DNA of 41,366 nucleotides from an uncultured Acidobacteriota bacterium (lineage in GTDB: Bacteria; Acidobacteriota; Terriglobia; Terriglobales; CAINCZ01): the NCBI GenBank assembly GCA_903847195.1, contig CAINCZ010000047.1, positions 1 through 41,366 on the forward strand, in the 5' to 3' direction. How positions within the stretch are numbered: the first letter of the stretch is position 1; each line of letters begins with the position of its first letter. The notes beneath the pieces were generated by a model that was not told the DNA's origin, did no database searches, and was given only the letters and a program-made list of their open reading frames with translations. The position numbers and the translations under genes were made by a program. Shown here in pieces: positions 24,696-32,734 of this stretch.

Positions 24696-24729
24696 GGGGC
24701 GGCTTCGCGGTGAAGCCGCCCCGTTTTTT
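24696..24729 (+). terminator. strong intrinsic terminator after pepA
   Basis: A perfect 11-bp stem, GGGGCGGCTTC / GAAGCCGCCCC, with a GCGGT loop, followed by G and TTTTTT. Confidence 0.9.
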
Positions 24730-24919
24730 GCGCCCTATAGCATTCGCCCGCGGGCAGCCGTCTTCATCTCTCACCCGCACAGAACGTTTCTATTAATGAA
24801 TGGGACGAAAGGGGCGCTGGCGTGAAGACTTACATCGTGAGCCGATACAAAACTTTCTTATAGACGCGATAAACCTTATTTTTCAAGGCTTTTTGAATAC
24901 TCCAGAGCGGAACCTTGCG

Positions 24920-24949
24920 TTGGACGCTGCCTGCGAAGGCATCTACTCT
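24920..24949 (+). promoter_or_regulatory. candidate promoter of the porin-permease genes
   Basis: TTGGAC (24920-24925), an 18-base spacer and TACTCT (24944-24949), about 60 bases before the porin ATG. The A/T-rich stretch 24840-24900 upstream (with ATTTTTCAAGG and CTTTTTG runs) could hold an operator. An open frame (24800-25009) crosses this region and ends in a TAATG overlap with the porin start, but its codon use is unlike its neighbours. Confidence 0.3.
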
Positions 24950-25008
24950 GAACTTGCTGGTTGGCTCGTGCATGAGGGTGTACGGGCTCAGGGAAAAGGA
25001 GACTTTTA

Positions 25009-26328
25009 ATGCGAACACGGGGTCTTGGTTACGCTCTCCTGGTTTTGGCAATTTTGTGTATGCCTCAATCATGGCTTTTTGCGCAGTCCGCAGGGGGTGC
25101 GGTCGCTGCGAGTTCGGTCGATGCAAAGCTCGCCCTTCTGGAAAAGCAGATCGCCTCCTTGAAGGCGGAAGTCGCAGCCCTGAAGGCGCCGGCTCCGGCA
25201 GCGGCTCCGGCCGCAGGCGCGACGGCCGCAGCGGCCTCGGCAAATCCACTGGCGGGCATTGCCAGCGTGCTGGGCGGAGCGACGCTGACCGGTTTGGTGG
25301 ACGGCTATTATGGCTACAACTTCAACACGCCGTCGACGCGCAGCTCACCCCTGCACTTTTTTGATAACGCCACCAACCAGTTCGGATTGAACCTGATCGA
25401 AGTCGGCCTGGTAAAGGCTCCGACCGCCGAAAGCCGCCTGGGCTACAACGTGACGCTCGGCTTCGGCAACGCCATGAACGTGGTGAACGGCAGCGATCCG
25501 TCGGGATTGGGCTTTGCACAATATTTAAAGGAAGGCTACTTCTCCTGGTTGGCTCCGGCCGGCAAGGGCCTGCAGATCGACGTCGGCAAGTTCGTCACGC
25601 CGATGGGCGCCGAGGTGATCGAGAGCAACCAGAACTGGAATTATTCGCGCAGCATCCTGTTCTATTACGCGATCCCTTATTACCACATGGGCGCGCGCGC
25701 CAAGTATGCCTTCAACGACAAGGTTGCGCTGACTGGCTACGTGGTGAATGGCTGGAACAACCTGACGGAGCCTTACGGCGCGGGCAAGACCGGCGGCTTG
25801 AGCCTGGCTTGGACGCCGAACAAGAAGTTCTCGCTGACCCAGAACTGGATGGGCGGCCCCGGCGCTACCACGGCTGACCCCAACTCCTGGCGCAACCTGT
25901 TCGACACGGTAGCGACCTACAACCCGACCGGCAAGGTTTCGCTGATGGGCAACTTCGACTACGGCCGTTCCGAGCGCTTTGCCGGCTTGACGAAGCCTTC
26001 GGCGTGGTACGGCGGCGCGGGCTACATCAAGTATCAGTTCGACCCGAAGTGGGCAGTGGCGGGACGTTACGAATACTTCAACGATCCGCAAGGCGTGGCG
26101 ACGGGCTCCTTCCTGGCCAACGGCACGTTCGTTCCGGTCAAGCAGCACCTGCAGGAATTCACCGGCACGGTGGAGCGCAAGATCGCGCAGCACCTCATCA
26201 CCCGGTTTGAAGTCCGCCACGACATGTCCAACCAGGCGTACTTCCTGAAGAACAGCAGCGCGGCCAAGGGCCAAACGACTGTCGGCGCCGGCCTGATCTT
26301 TGTCCTGGAACCGAACGAAACCAAATAA
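25009..26328 (+). CDS. outer-membrane beta-barrel porin (BBP2/DUF1597-like)
   Basis: 439 residues. A signal peptide (MRTRGLGYALLVLAILCMPQ..., cleavage near WLFAQS) is followed by a short coiled coil (VDAKLALLEKQIASLKAEVAALK split; about 37-59) and an Ala/Pro linker (60-80). The rest is a barrel rich in alternating aromatic/polar strands: LTGLVDGYYGYNFN, LNLIEVGLVKAP, LQIDVGKFVTPMGAEVIES (split), YYAIPYYHMGARAKYAF, VVNGWNNLTEPYG and a final GAGLIFVLEP. The GKFVTPMGAEVIES-type segment is typical of the BBP2 porin-like family. It ends in charged residues rather than Phe. The coiled coil may contact peptidoglycan or form trimers. Strong ribosome site AAGGAG. The APC permease 180 bases downstream suggests joint uptake of amino acids. 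Confidence 0.85.
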   Translation: MRTRGLGYALLVLAILCMPQSWLFAQSAGGAVAASSVDAKLALLEKQIASLKAEVAALKAPAPAAAPAAGATAAAASANPLAGIASVLGGATLTGLVDGYYGYNFNTPSTRSSPLHFFDNATNQFGLNLIEVGLVKAPTAESRLGYNVTLGFGNAMNVVNGSDPSGLGFAQYLKEGYFSWLAPAGKGLQIDVGKFVTPMGAEVIESNQNWNYSRSILFYYAIPYYHMGARAKYAFNDKVALTGYVVNGWNNLTEPYGAGKTGGLSLAWTPNKKFSLTQNWMGGPGATTADPNSWRNLFDTVATYNPTGKVSLMGNFDYGRSERFAGLTKPSAWYGGAGYIKYQFDPKWAVAGRYEYFNDPQGVATGSFLANGTFVPVKQHLQEFTGTVERKIAQHLITRFEVRHDMSNQAYFLKNSSAAKGQTTVGAGLIFVLEPNETK

Positions 26329-26508
26329 CAGCTTGAGCGGCGTGTGAGGGCGCCGCTCGTATGTGGGCACCGCGACCTGGGGAAACAACCCTCATCGAAC
26401 CAGCACTCCAGGTCGCTGCCCGCACCAGAAATTGGCCGTAGGCGCACCATTCGCATGCGGAACGGGAGAGCTGCAGCTCTACGAGTTTAGAAAAAGAAGG
26501 GGAATAAG

Positions 26509-28317
26509 ATGGCGGAAGAAAACAAAGTCGAAATGAAGAAAACCTTGGGGCTTACGGGCCTCACGATGAATGCCATGGCGCTGATCGCGCCGGGCGCCTT
26601 CCTATGGTTGACCTTCTTTATCCAGGCGACGACGGGCGTAACCGGACCGGCAATGTGGATGGGCATTGTGCTTGCGTTGCTGCTCTGCCTGGCAACCGCC
26701 GTCTGTTACGCGGAGATGGCGAAGTTGTACCCCGGCACCGGCAGTTCGTATTACTTCGCCGAGCAGTCGTTCCTGAACCACGACAAGGCTTGGCGATATG
26801 CCCGTATTTCCAAGTTCATCGTCGGCTGGGCGTCGCACCTTTACTATTGGATCTACCCGGGCGTGATGGTGGGCGTCATGGGCATCCTGTGCGGATACCT
26901 GGTCGGCACTCTCTGGCCCAGCTTCATGAACGCCTCGAACCCGGGGCCGGTCTTCATGATGGCGGTGGCGATCGTCTTCTCGTTCGTGGTGGCCTATATC
27001 GCCTACCGTGGCGTCAACGGTTCGACGTCGATCAACATCGCGATCAACGTCATCCAGATTTCGGCGCTGCTGGTCTTCGCGGTGCTGGCGCTGGGCTACC
27101 GCTTGAATCATCCGCCAAACAAGGCGGGCCTGCAGTTCGACTCGACCACCGGCGCGGCATACAGCTATGAGTTCGCCACCGAAAAGAAAATGGTGGACGG
27201 CAAGGAAACCGAAGACGTCGTGCGCGAAGCCGACCAGACGCCGAAGCCGAAGCTGGATGCGGCCGGCAAGCCGGTTCCCTTCCTGGTGACCTACCCGACG
27301 GCCGATGAAAAGGGCAACTTCCTTACCCACGACAAGGCGTCGTCGGTCATCAAGCCGCACAACTTCGGCTGGGTGTTCATTCAGGCCACGGTGGCCATTC
27401 TGATCCTGGTGGGCTTTGAGTCCGTAACGGCCATGGGCGGCGAGGCCAAAAACGCCAAGCGGGACGTACCGATCGCAGTGATCGTCTCGCTTCTGGTGCA
27501 GGGCCTGTTCTGTTACCTGATCGAGTATTTCGCGGCAAACTACTTCTTAAACAGCGGTTACACCATGCAGAGCGCGGCCGGGTCGGCGGCACCCATCGGC
27601 GACATGATGATCATGGTCGGCGATGCGCTGCTGGGACCGGGACGCGGACGGATCTTCATGCTGGCCGAGGCCTTTACGGTATTCCTGGCCTTGATCGGCA
27701 CGACGCTCTCCTGCATGAACACCGGCGCCCGCGTCACCTATGCGATGGGCAAGGACCGCGAAGTGCCCGAGCACTTCGGCCTGCTGCACGACTCGAAGCT
27801 GACGCCGCACAAGGCCATCCTGACGCTGGCGGTCATTTCGGCCGTCGTAGGCTGCATCGCGGTATGCATGGCGTTCGGCGATGCCGGCGCTCCGACGGAC
27901 GCGGCCATCAAGGCGTTGCCGCAGGGCCTCTGGTCCAGCTTCGGCTACAGCACGCACGACAAGATGGCGGCACTGCCCAACTCGCTGCTGACGGTTACGC
28001 TGGCTTCCAACTTCGGCACCTTCCTGCTGTACATGTTGAGCTGCTTCATCTGCCTGGTGGCCTATCACAAACACCCGCGCTTCAACGTGGTCAAGCACCT
28101 GATTATTCCGCTCTTCGGACTGGTGGCAAACCTGGTCTGCATGGCGTTCTACCTCATCGGGCCGTTCATGGGTTACGGCACGAAGATGGAACCCCTGCTG
28201 GCGCTGGGCATCGCCGCGGTCTGGGCGATTTACGGCGGCATCTACTTCATCCGCTCCAGCAAGGCGAGCGGGAGAACAACGCTTGTGTCCGTAAGGGACG
28301 TAGCACCTTCCTCCTAA
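26509..28317 (+). CDS. APC-superfamily amino acid permease
   Basis: A 602-residue inner-membrane transporter with about 12-14 helices. The N-terminal LTGLTMNAMALIAPGAFLW is the APC TM1 region with its unwound glycine/alanine-rich stretch. CYAEMAKLYPGTGSSYYFAE matches the TM2-loop AExxxxxPxxGG-like motif. ILVGFESVTAMGGEAKNAKRDVPIAV (split) is the TM6-8 signature, with the conserved FExxxxxGEE-type sequence. About residues 200-285 form a hydrophilic loop of some 85 residues before that helix, longer than in most APC permeases. The substrate is an amino acid or amine and cannot be specified. The ribosome site AAGGGGAATAAG precedes ATG 26509. It follows the porin and ends at a strong terminator. 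Confidence 0.87.
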   Translation: MAEENKVEMKKTLGLTGLTMNAMALIAPGAFLWLTFFIQATTGVTGPAMWMGIVLALLLCLATAVCYAEMAKLYPGTGSSYYFAEQSFLNHDKAWRYARISKFIVGWASHLYYWIYPGVMVGVMGILCGYLVGTLWPSFMNASNPGPVFMMAVAIVFSFVVAYIAYRGVNGSTSINIAINVIQISALLVFAVLALGYRLNHPPNKAGLQFDSTTGAAYSYEFATEKKMVDGKETEDVVREADQTPKPKLDAAGKPVPFLVTYPTADEKGNFLTHDKASSVIKPHNFGWVFIQATVAILILVGFESVTAMGGEAKNAKRDVPIAVIVSLLVQGLFCYLIEYFAANYFLNSGYTMQSAAGSAAPIGDMMIMVGDALLGPGRGRIFMLAEAFTVFLALIGTTLSCMNTGARVTYAMGKDREVPEHFGLLHDSKLTPHKAILTLAVISAVVGCIAVCMAFGDAGAPTDAAIKALPQGLWSSFGYSTHDKMAALPNSLLTVTLASNFGTFLLYMLSCFICLVAYHKHPRFNVVKHLIIPLFGLVANLVCMAFYLIGPFMGYGTKMEPLLALGIAAVWAIYGGIYFIRSSKASGRTTLVSVRDVAPSS

Positions 28318-28330
28318 CGGTGCATTCGGA

Positions 28331-28368
28331 CGGGCGGGGACGACGGGTACCCCGCCCGATTTTTTTTT
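28331..28368 (+). terminator. strong intrinsic terminator after the permease
   Basis: A 9-bp stem CGGGCGGGG / CCCCGCCCG with a 10-base loop, then A and nine T residues. Confidence 0.9.
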
Positions 28369-28399
28369 GCACGGAACGCCTTGAGTTGACAGGGCTACA

Positions 28400-29248
28400 A
28401 TGAAATCTGAATCTGTTGCTGATATCCCCATGCCGCGCGCCAAGCAAACCACGCTGGAAATTGAATTCGCCGAACTTTCCGACACGGGCCCGACCCGCGA
28501 AGGGAACGAGGATTTCATCGGGCATTACGCGCCCGCCAAGCCCGAGGATGCCCGCTCGCGGGGATGGTTGTTCGCCCTCGCCGACGGCGTAGGCGGCCAT
28601 GCCTGCGGCGAAGTGGCTTCGCGCACCGCCGTGGAAAGTGCGCTGGCGGGGTTTCGCACGGCGAGCGCCGGCGAGCAACTGCTCACGATTCTGCCGCAAC
28701 TGGTGCAGCAGGCCAACTCCGACGTGCACGATGCCGGGCTGAAAGGCCATGCGGAGGTAGGGCGCTCGATGGCGACGACCATCGCGCTGTGTGCACTTCG
28801 TTACGACCGTATGGTGGTGGCACATGTGGGCGATTCGCGTTGCTACCTGGTCCGTGCCGGACGCATCCAGCAGCTCACCAGCGATCACACCGTGGCCAAC
28901 GAACAGGGCCGCATGGGCGTGCTCTCCGGCAGCGCGGCAGAGGCGACCAGGCACATCCTGAGCCGCTCGCTGGGCTCAGGCCTGTTCGTCAGTCCCGACG
29001 TTTCCGAACACACCACGCTGCCGGGCGACACCTTCCTCCTCTGCTCGGACGGGCTGCACGGCGCCATGCCCGACAGCGAAATTGCCGCGGTGGTCACCCG
29101 CGCCAAGGACCTCGGCAGCGCCGCCCGCGAACTGGTAGCGATTGCCAATGAACGCGATGGTGGCGATAATGTGAGCGTCCAGTTGGTGCGCGTTCGCGGA
29201 GTCGAGCGCGTTGGCATGTATCGCGGCAGGCCGTATCTGCTCCGCTGA
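28400..29248 (+). CDS. PP2C-family protein serine/threonine phosphatase
   Basis: A 282-residue cytosolic PPM/PP2C phosphatase with all metal motifs: TREGNEDF (Asp38), ALADGVGGHACGEVAS (Asp62, Gly63), a central HVGDSRCYLVR, LLCSDGLHG and GGDNVSVQL. It removes phosphate from Ser/Thr proteins, most likely reversing the kinase encoded 41 bases downstream. The start is uncertain: ATG 28400 overlaps a -10-like TACAAT (28396-28401), and a perfect TTGACA sits at 28386-28391 with wrong spacing for it. If that -10 is real, translation would begin at ATG 28430 (MPRAKQ). Neither start has a clear ribosome binding site. Confidence 0.92.
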   Translation: MKSESVADIPMPRAKQTTLEIEFAELSDTGPTREGNEDFIGHYAPAKPEDARSRGWLFALADGVGGHACGEVASRTAVESALAGFRTASAGEQLLTILPQLVQQANSDVHDAGLKGHAEVGRSMATTIALCALRYDRMVVAHVGDSRCYLVRAGRIQQLTSDHTVANEQGRMGVLSGSAAEATRHILSRSLGSGLFVSPDVSEHTTLPGDTFLLCSDGLHGAMPDSEIAAVVTRAKDLGSAARELVAIANERDGGDNVSVQLVRVRGVERVGMYRGRPYLLR

Positions 29249-29289
29249 TCCAGCCCGGCCCACCAATAGAAAGATCACACCAGAGCCCA

Positions 29290-30261
29290 ATGATTAGTGC
29301 ACATCCAGGCGACAAACTAGATCACTACGAGATTGAGCGCGTCGTGGCGCGCAGCGGAATGGCGTCTATCTTTCGCGCGGTGGATGTGCGCGACGGCAAG
29401 GTCGTGGCGATCAAGGTGCCGCACCCCGAGATGGAGTCCGACCCCATTTTCTACGAACGCTTTCAGCGCGAAGGCAAAATCGGCGGCGAACTCGACCATC
29501 CGGGGATCATGAAGGTTTATAACGATCCCGAGCGCAGCGACGTTTACATGGTGATGGAGTGGTGCGAGGGCAAACTGCTTCGCGAGATCCTCACAACCCA
29601 GGGCAAGCTGCCTCCCGGGCGCGCGGTAGAGATCATGCTGCAGTTGTGCAACGCGCTGGAGTACATGCACACCAAAGGCGTCGTCCACCGCGACCTGAAG
29701 CCGGAAAACATCATGGTGGACACTGGCGACCGGGTCAAGATCATCGACTTCGGCATTGCGCACACGGCCGGGGGGCGGCGCCTCACGTTTGCCAAGCTCT
29801 CCGACACCATGGGCACCCCGGACTACATCTCGCCCGAGCAGGTGAGCGGCAAGCGGGGCGATGCCCGCAGCGACATCTACGCCCTGGGCGTGATGCTATA
29901 CGAGATGCTCACCGGAAAGGTTCCCTTCACCGGGGCCAATCAGCTGTTGATCATGAACGACCGCCTGCTGAACAATCCTCCGCCGCCACGCCATGTGAAT
30001 CCTGAGATTACGCCGGAGATGCAGGAGATCATCTATCGCGCGATGGAGCGCGACCCGCGCCGGCGCTATGCCAGCGCGCGCGAATTTGCCCACGACCTGA
30101 CCCACCCCGAGGAAGTCGGCGTCGCCGAGCGTGACGAGCTCACGAATTGGCGGGAGCGCAAATCGCCGTGGTTGCGCCGGTATGCGTTCTACGCACTGCT
30201 GGCCCTGATTCCGATCGTGATCTTCGGGCTGATGCTGCTGGTGGCGAAGCACGCGAAGTAG
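29290..30261 (+). CDS. membrane-anchored Ser/Thr protein kinase with degenerate glycine loop
   Basis: 323 residues, a Hanks-type kinase domain (about 10-275) followed by one C-terminal membrane helix (AFYALLALIPIVIFGLMLLV) and no extracytoplasmic domain beyond a few residues. Catalytic elements are present: VAIK (Lys42), HRDLKPEN, DFGIA, GTPDYISPEQ (activation loop) and SDIYALGVMLYEMLTGKVPF (subdomain IX). The nucleotide loop reads ARSGMASIF, where GxGGMGxVY is usual, so all three consensus glycines are Ala/Ser/Ala. ATP binding may be altered or the protein may depend on another element. It is adjacent to a PP2C phosphatase, forming a likely antagonistic pair. Start ATG 29290 has a weak ribosome site. 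Confidence 0.9.
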   Translation: MISAHPGDKLDHYEIERVVARSGMASIFRAVDVRDGKVVAIKVPHPEMESDPIFYERFQREGKIGGELDHPGIMKVYNDPERSDVYMVMEWCEGKLLREILTTQGKLPPGRAVEIMLQLCNALEYMHTKGVVHRDLKPENIMVDTGDRVKIIDFGIAHTAGGRRLTFAKLSDTMGTPDYISPEQVSGKRGDARSDIYALGVMLYEMLTGKVPFTGANQLLIMNDRLLNNPPPPRHVNPEITPEMQEIIYRAMERDPRRRYASAREFAHDLTHPEEVGVAERDELTNWRERKSPWLRRYAFYALLALIPIVIFGLMLLVAKHAK

Positions 30262-30312
30262 GGACTTGCCACGGCCCATAATCCGGCTCAATCGAATCGC
30301 GGCGGTGAATTG

Positions 30313-30342
30313 GGAACAGGCGCTGGAGGCAGCGCCTGTTCC
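30313..30342. terminator. bidirectional hairpin between convergent kinase and amt genes
   Basis: A perfect 13-bp stem, GGAACAGGCGCTG / CAGCGCCTGTTCC, with a GAGG loop directly adjoins the amt stop codon (30344). T-runs are poor on both sides, so it may stop transcription only partly. Confidence 0.65.
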
Positions 30343-30343
30343 T

Positions 30344-31663
30344 CTATCTGCCGTACTCGTCGTGGGTAGCGAATTCCGGATAAGCTCCCGCGCCCAGCTC
30401 GTGCAGGTCCATGCCCTTGCGCTCACCTTCCCGCTCCACGCGATACGGCGTGATGCGGTCGAGCGCCCAGTTCAGGCCGTAAGACAGTGGCAGGACCAGG
30501 CCAAGCAGCGTGGCGATGCCGGCGATCTGCGCCAGCAGTTGTCCGCTGTCATTGCCGGCGAGACCCAGTTGCACGGCGCGCCCTCCAAGACCGGGCACCG
30601 CCGCCACCACCAGCAGTCCCCAGAGACCAGCAATCGCGTGAACAGAGATGGCGCCGCTGGGATCGTCAATGGCCAGGCGGTCGAGAATTTCTACGCCGAG
30701 CGTGACGAGGGCTCCAGCCACCCCGCCGATGACCAGCGCCGTGATGGGACGCGCCAGCGCGGAGGCCGCGGAAATCGCCACCAGCCCGCCGAACCAAGCG
30801 TTAGCCGCCAGCGATGCATCCGGTTTGGTGAACCGTGTACGCGTGATCGCCAGCGAGACCAGCAAGGCGGCCCCCGATGCCATAACGTTGTTGACCGTCG
30901 CGATCACGACAGCACCGGTGCCGGCGCCGGCAAACAGAATTGCGCCGGCCGTGTCCAGGCCCGTCCATCCGATGAAAGCAAGCCCGCAGCCCAGCATGAC
31001 CAGCACCGAGTTGTGCCCCGGTATCGCCCCCGACATGCCGCTGGGCTCGTACTTGCCGCGGCGTGGACCGATGATCCAAACCACGGCAAGCGCCGTCAGT
31101 CCGCCCAAAACCTGGATTGTGCCTGCACCGCCGACATCGAGAAAGCCGAAGCCGAAACCGTAATTGGCGCCCAGTTGCGCCAGCCATCCGCCGCCCCATA
31201 CCCAATGCGCAAACCAGGGAAAAGTCCACGCACCGGTCACCGCCGCCGAAAGACAACTCGCCGGTAATCGCCAGCGGTCGGCAGCGCTGCCCAGTGGAAT
31301 CACCGCAGCTAATCCCGCCGCCAGCATCCCGTAGGCAGCAATGAGCGACGGCCGGGCAGCATCGAGCGAAAGGCCGGCGAAGCCAAAGCGTTCGGCGGCA
31401 ATCCAGCTCCAGGACTTGGTGCCGATGTGAAGGTGGTGCGCCGAGCCGCCGGCAAATCCCTGGAAGGCAAACCCAAAGAGAACGTATGCGATGCCTGCCA
31501 CCGAGAGCACGGCCAGCGCGCTCAGCATGGCGTGCGCCGCACTGCGCAGCCGTCCCAGGCCGGTGTTGACCAGCGCGACGCCGATGGCCGCAAGCGGAAT
31601 TGACAGGATGGCGATCGCGCAAACGACCGCCGTGATTTCAGACAACACCGGGCGCGCCGTCAT
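30344..31663 (-). CDS. divergent Amt/Mep/Rh-family ammonium transporter-like protein
   Basis: 439 residues with about 11 membrane helices. FAHWVWGGGWLAQLGA matches the Amt signature around the substrate-side Trp, and LDVGGAGTIQV aligns with the canonical LDFAGSGVVH. Asp176 is kept but the first pore histidine is Gln184. The second pore histidine is kept (SVHAIAG, His342). The GWFGFN helix is GWTGLD, so the gating Phe is lost. The C-terminal tail, GMDLHELGAGAYPEF, retains the cytosolic Amt motif that contacts GlnK-type PII proteins. It may be a transporter with altered selectivity or an ammonium sensor. ATG 31663 overlaps the stop of a 58-residue membrane protein (ATGA). No glnK is seen here. 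Confidence 0.85.
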   Translation of the reverse strand: MTARPVLSEITAVVCAIAILSIPLAAIGVALVNTGLGRLRSAAHAMLSALAVLSVAGIAYVLFGFAFQGFAGGSAHHLHIGTKSWSWIAAERFGFAGLSLDAARPSLIAAYGMLAAGLAAVIPLGSAADRWRLPASCLSAAVTGAWTFPWFAHWVWGGGWLAQLGANYGFGFGFLDVGGAGTIQVLGGLTALAVVWIIGPRRGKYEPSGMSGAIPGHNSVLVMLGCGLAFIGWTGLDTAGAILFAGAGTGAVVIATVNNVMASGAALLVSLAITRTRFTKPDASLAANAWFGGLVAISAASALARPITALVIGGVAGALVTLGVEILDRLAIDDPSGAISVHAIAGLWGLLVVAAVPGLGGRAVQLGLAGNDSGQLLAQIAGIATLLGLVLPLSYGLNWALDRITPYRVEREGERKGMDLHELGAGAYPEFATHDEYGR

Positions 31664-31836
31664 CGGGTCTGCCCCTGCAACGCCAGATGCGCGCGGAAAA
31701 GTAATACCAGCCCCAGCACCTGCACGCACATTCCGGCAAACACGAATACGCCAAGCAAGGTAGCCTGCAACATGGCGATGGCCCCGGCGACGATAATCCA
31801 GCCTGCAAATAGCAGCATTAAGCCTGCAAATTTCAT
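31660..31836 (-). CDS. 58-residue two-helix membrane protein translationally coupled to amt
   Basis: A short frame from ATG 31836 to TGA 31660, whose stop overlaps the amt start as ATGA. It begins MKFAGLMLLFAGWIIVAGA and has a second hydrophobic stretch (LLGVFVFAGMCVQVLGLVLL) followed by a basic tail (FRAHLALQGQTR). This predicts two membrane helices (about 4-23 and 27-47) with both ends probably on the same side. GGATAAAGACGG upstream is a modest ribosome site. I do not recognise the family. Position and coupling suggest a small subunit or regulator of the Amt-like protein, by analogy with other small transporter-associated membrane proteins; that is inference. Confidence 0.65.
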   Translation of the reverse strand: MKFAGLMLLFAGWIIVAGAIAMLQATLLGVFVFAGMCVQVLGLVLLFRAHLALQGQTR

Positions 31837-31841
31837 CCGTC

Positions 31842-31910
31842 TTTATCCGATCCTATAGCCATCCTCAAAGCACCTCAGCTTGCTGTCCAATTCATTTCGT
31901 TTATCCGATC
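31842..31910. repeat. two 11-bp direct repeats upstream of the amt operon
   Basis: TTTATCCGATC occurs at 31842-31852 and 31900-31910 (GATCGGATAAA on the transcribed strand), 58 bases apart. They bracket the probable promoter region of the small-protein/amt operon and could be paired regulator sites. No clear -35/-10 pair is visible between them. Confidence 0.4.
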
Positions 31911-32090
31911 AATAAGTAAATCGCTAAGCGGCGCGCCTACGGACGTGGGACAATTGACCATCCTGTTCTGGGATGCGAGGCATCGGGGTAGGTATCCCCC
32001 CCCTGCGGCTCGCGCCCTTTCGCATCGCCGTAGCCTTCCCTTGCCGGCTGCCTTTACTATTGAGGAGAACTCAGCTCAAGGCGGGGACAT

Positions 32091-32687
32091 ATGGCTTCCA
32101 TCAGCACGCGGGTCAATGACTATTCAGAAATTGCACGCCGGCCACTGACGGCCGAAAACTGCGCACTTGTCGTCGTGGACATCCAGGAGCGTCTGCTGCC
32201 GCCCATCCACGAGAAGGAACGGTTGGTGCGCAACTCGCAGCTGCTGCTGCGCCTGGCGCAGATCTTCCAGCTGCCGACGATCGCCACCACGCAGTACGCT
32301 CGCGGATTGGGCGCTACGATTCCGGAAATCGCCTCGCTGCTGCCCGACCCGATCGTGCTCGATAAAATGACCTTCGGCTGCTTCGGCCACGAGGCGTTCA
32401 CGCAGGCGGTCAAGGGCCTGCCGGCCAGCCGCAACACGCTGATCGTCTGCGGCATGGAGACGCATATCTGCGTCCTGCAGACGGTAATGGAGGCGCTGAA
32501 CCGAGGCTACCTGGTGCACCTGGCGGCCGACGCCGTCAGTTCGCGCACGGAACTGAACTGGAAGCTCGGGCTGGATCGCATGAAGGAAGCCGGCGCGGTG
32601 ATCACCTCCACCGAGACGATCATTTACGAACTGCTGCACCAGTGCGGCACTCCGGCGTTCAAGGAGATGTTGAAGCACCTGAAGTAG
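32091..32687 (+). CDS. isochorismatase-family cysteine hydrolase
   Basis: 198 residues with the complete catalytic triad of the isochorismatase superfamily: Asp30 (LVVVDIQERL), Lys92 (VLDKMTFGCF) and Cys127 (GMETHICVLQT), including the usual cis-peptide Gly-Met-Glu-Thr-His before the Cys. The YCAC/nicotinamidase-like sub-branch fits better than true isochorismate hydrolase, because no aryl-carrier domain or siderophore genes are present. The substrate is unknown (amide or N-carbamoyl compounds are common). Start ATG 32091 follows GGGGACAT. The gene is alone on its strand between amt and the VanX-like gene. Confidence 0.88.
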   Translation: MASISTRVNDYSEIARRPLTAENCALVVVDIQERLLPPIHEKERLVRNSQLLLRLAQIFQLPTIATTQYARGLGATIPEIASLLPDPIVLDKMTFGCFGHEAFTQAVKGLPASRNTLIVCGMETHICVLQTVMEALNRGYLVHLAADAVSSRTELNWKLGLDRMKEAGAVITSTETIIYELLHQCGTPAFKEMLKHLK

Positions 32688-32734
32688 TCACGCAAAGTTG
32701 TGCGGGAAAGTGGCTGCGGCCGGCGCATCGCCAA

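Noticed and set aside
24800..25009. 69-codon plus-strand frame ending in TAATG at the porin start
   Set aside because: Codon use (TTA, ATA, CTT, TTT) differs sharply from neighbours and the sequence is unfamiliar; more likely A/T-rich leader DNA. Kept only as a side note in the porin finding.
28386..28401. TTGACA and TACAAT close together before the phosphatase gene
   Set aside because: They are only 4 bases apart, so they cannot be one promoter; TACAAT alone may still be a -10 and affects the start choice.
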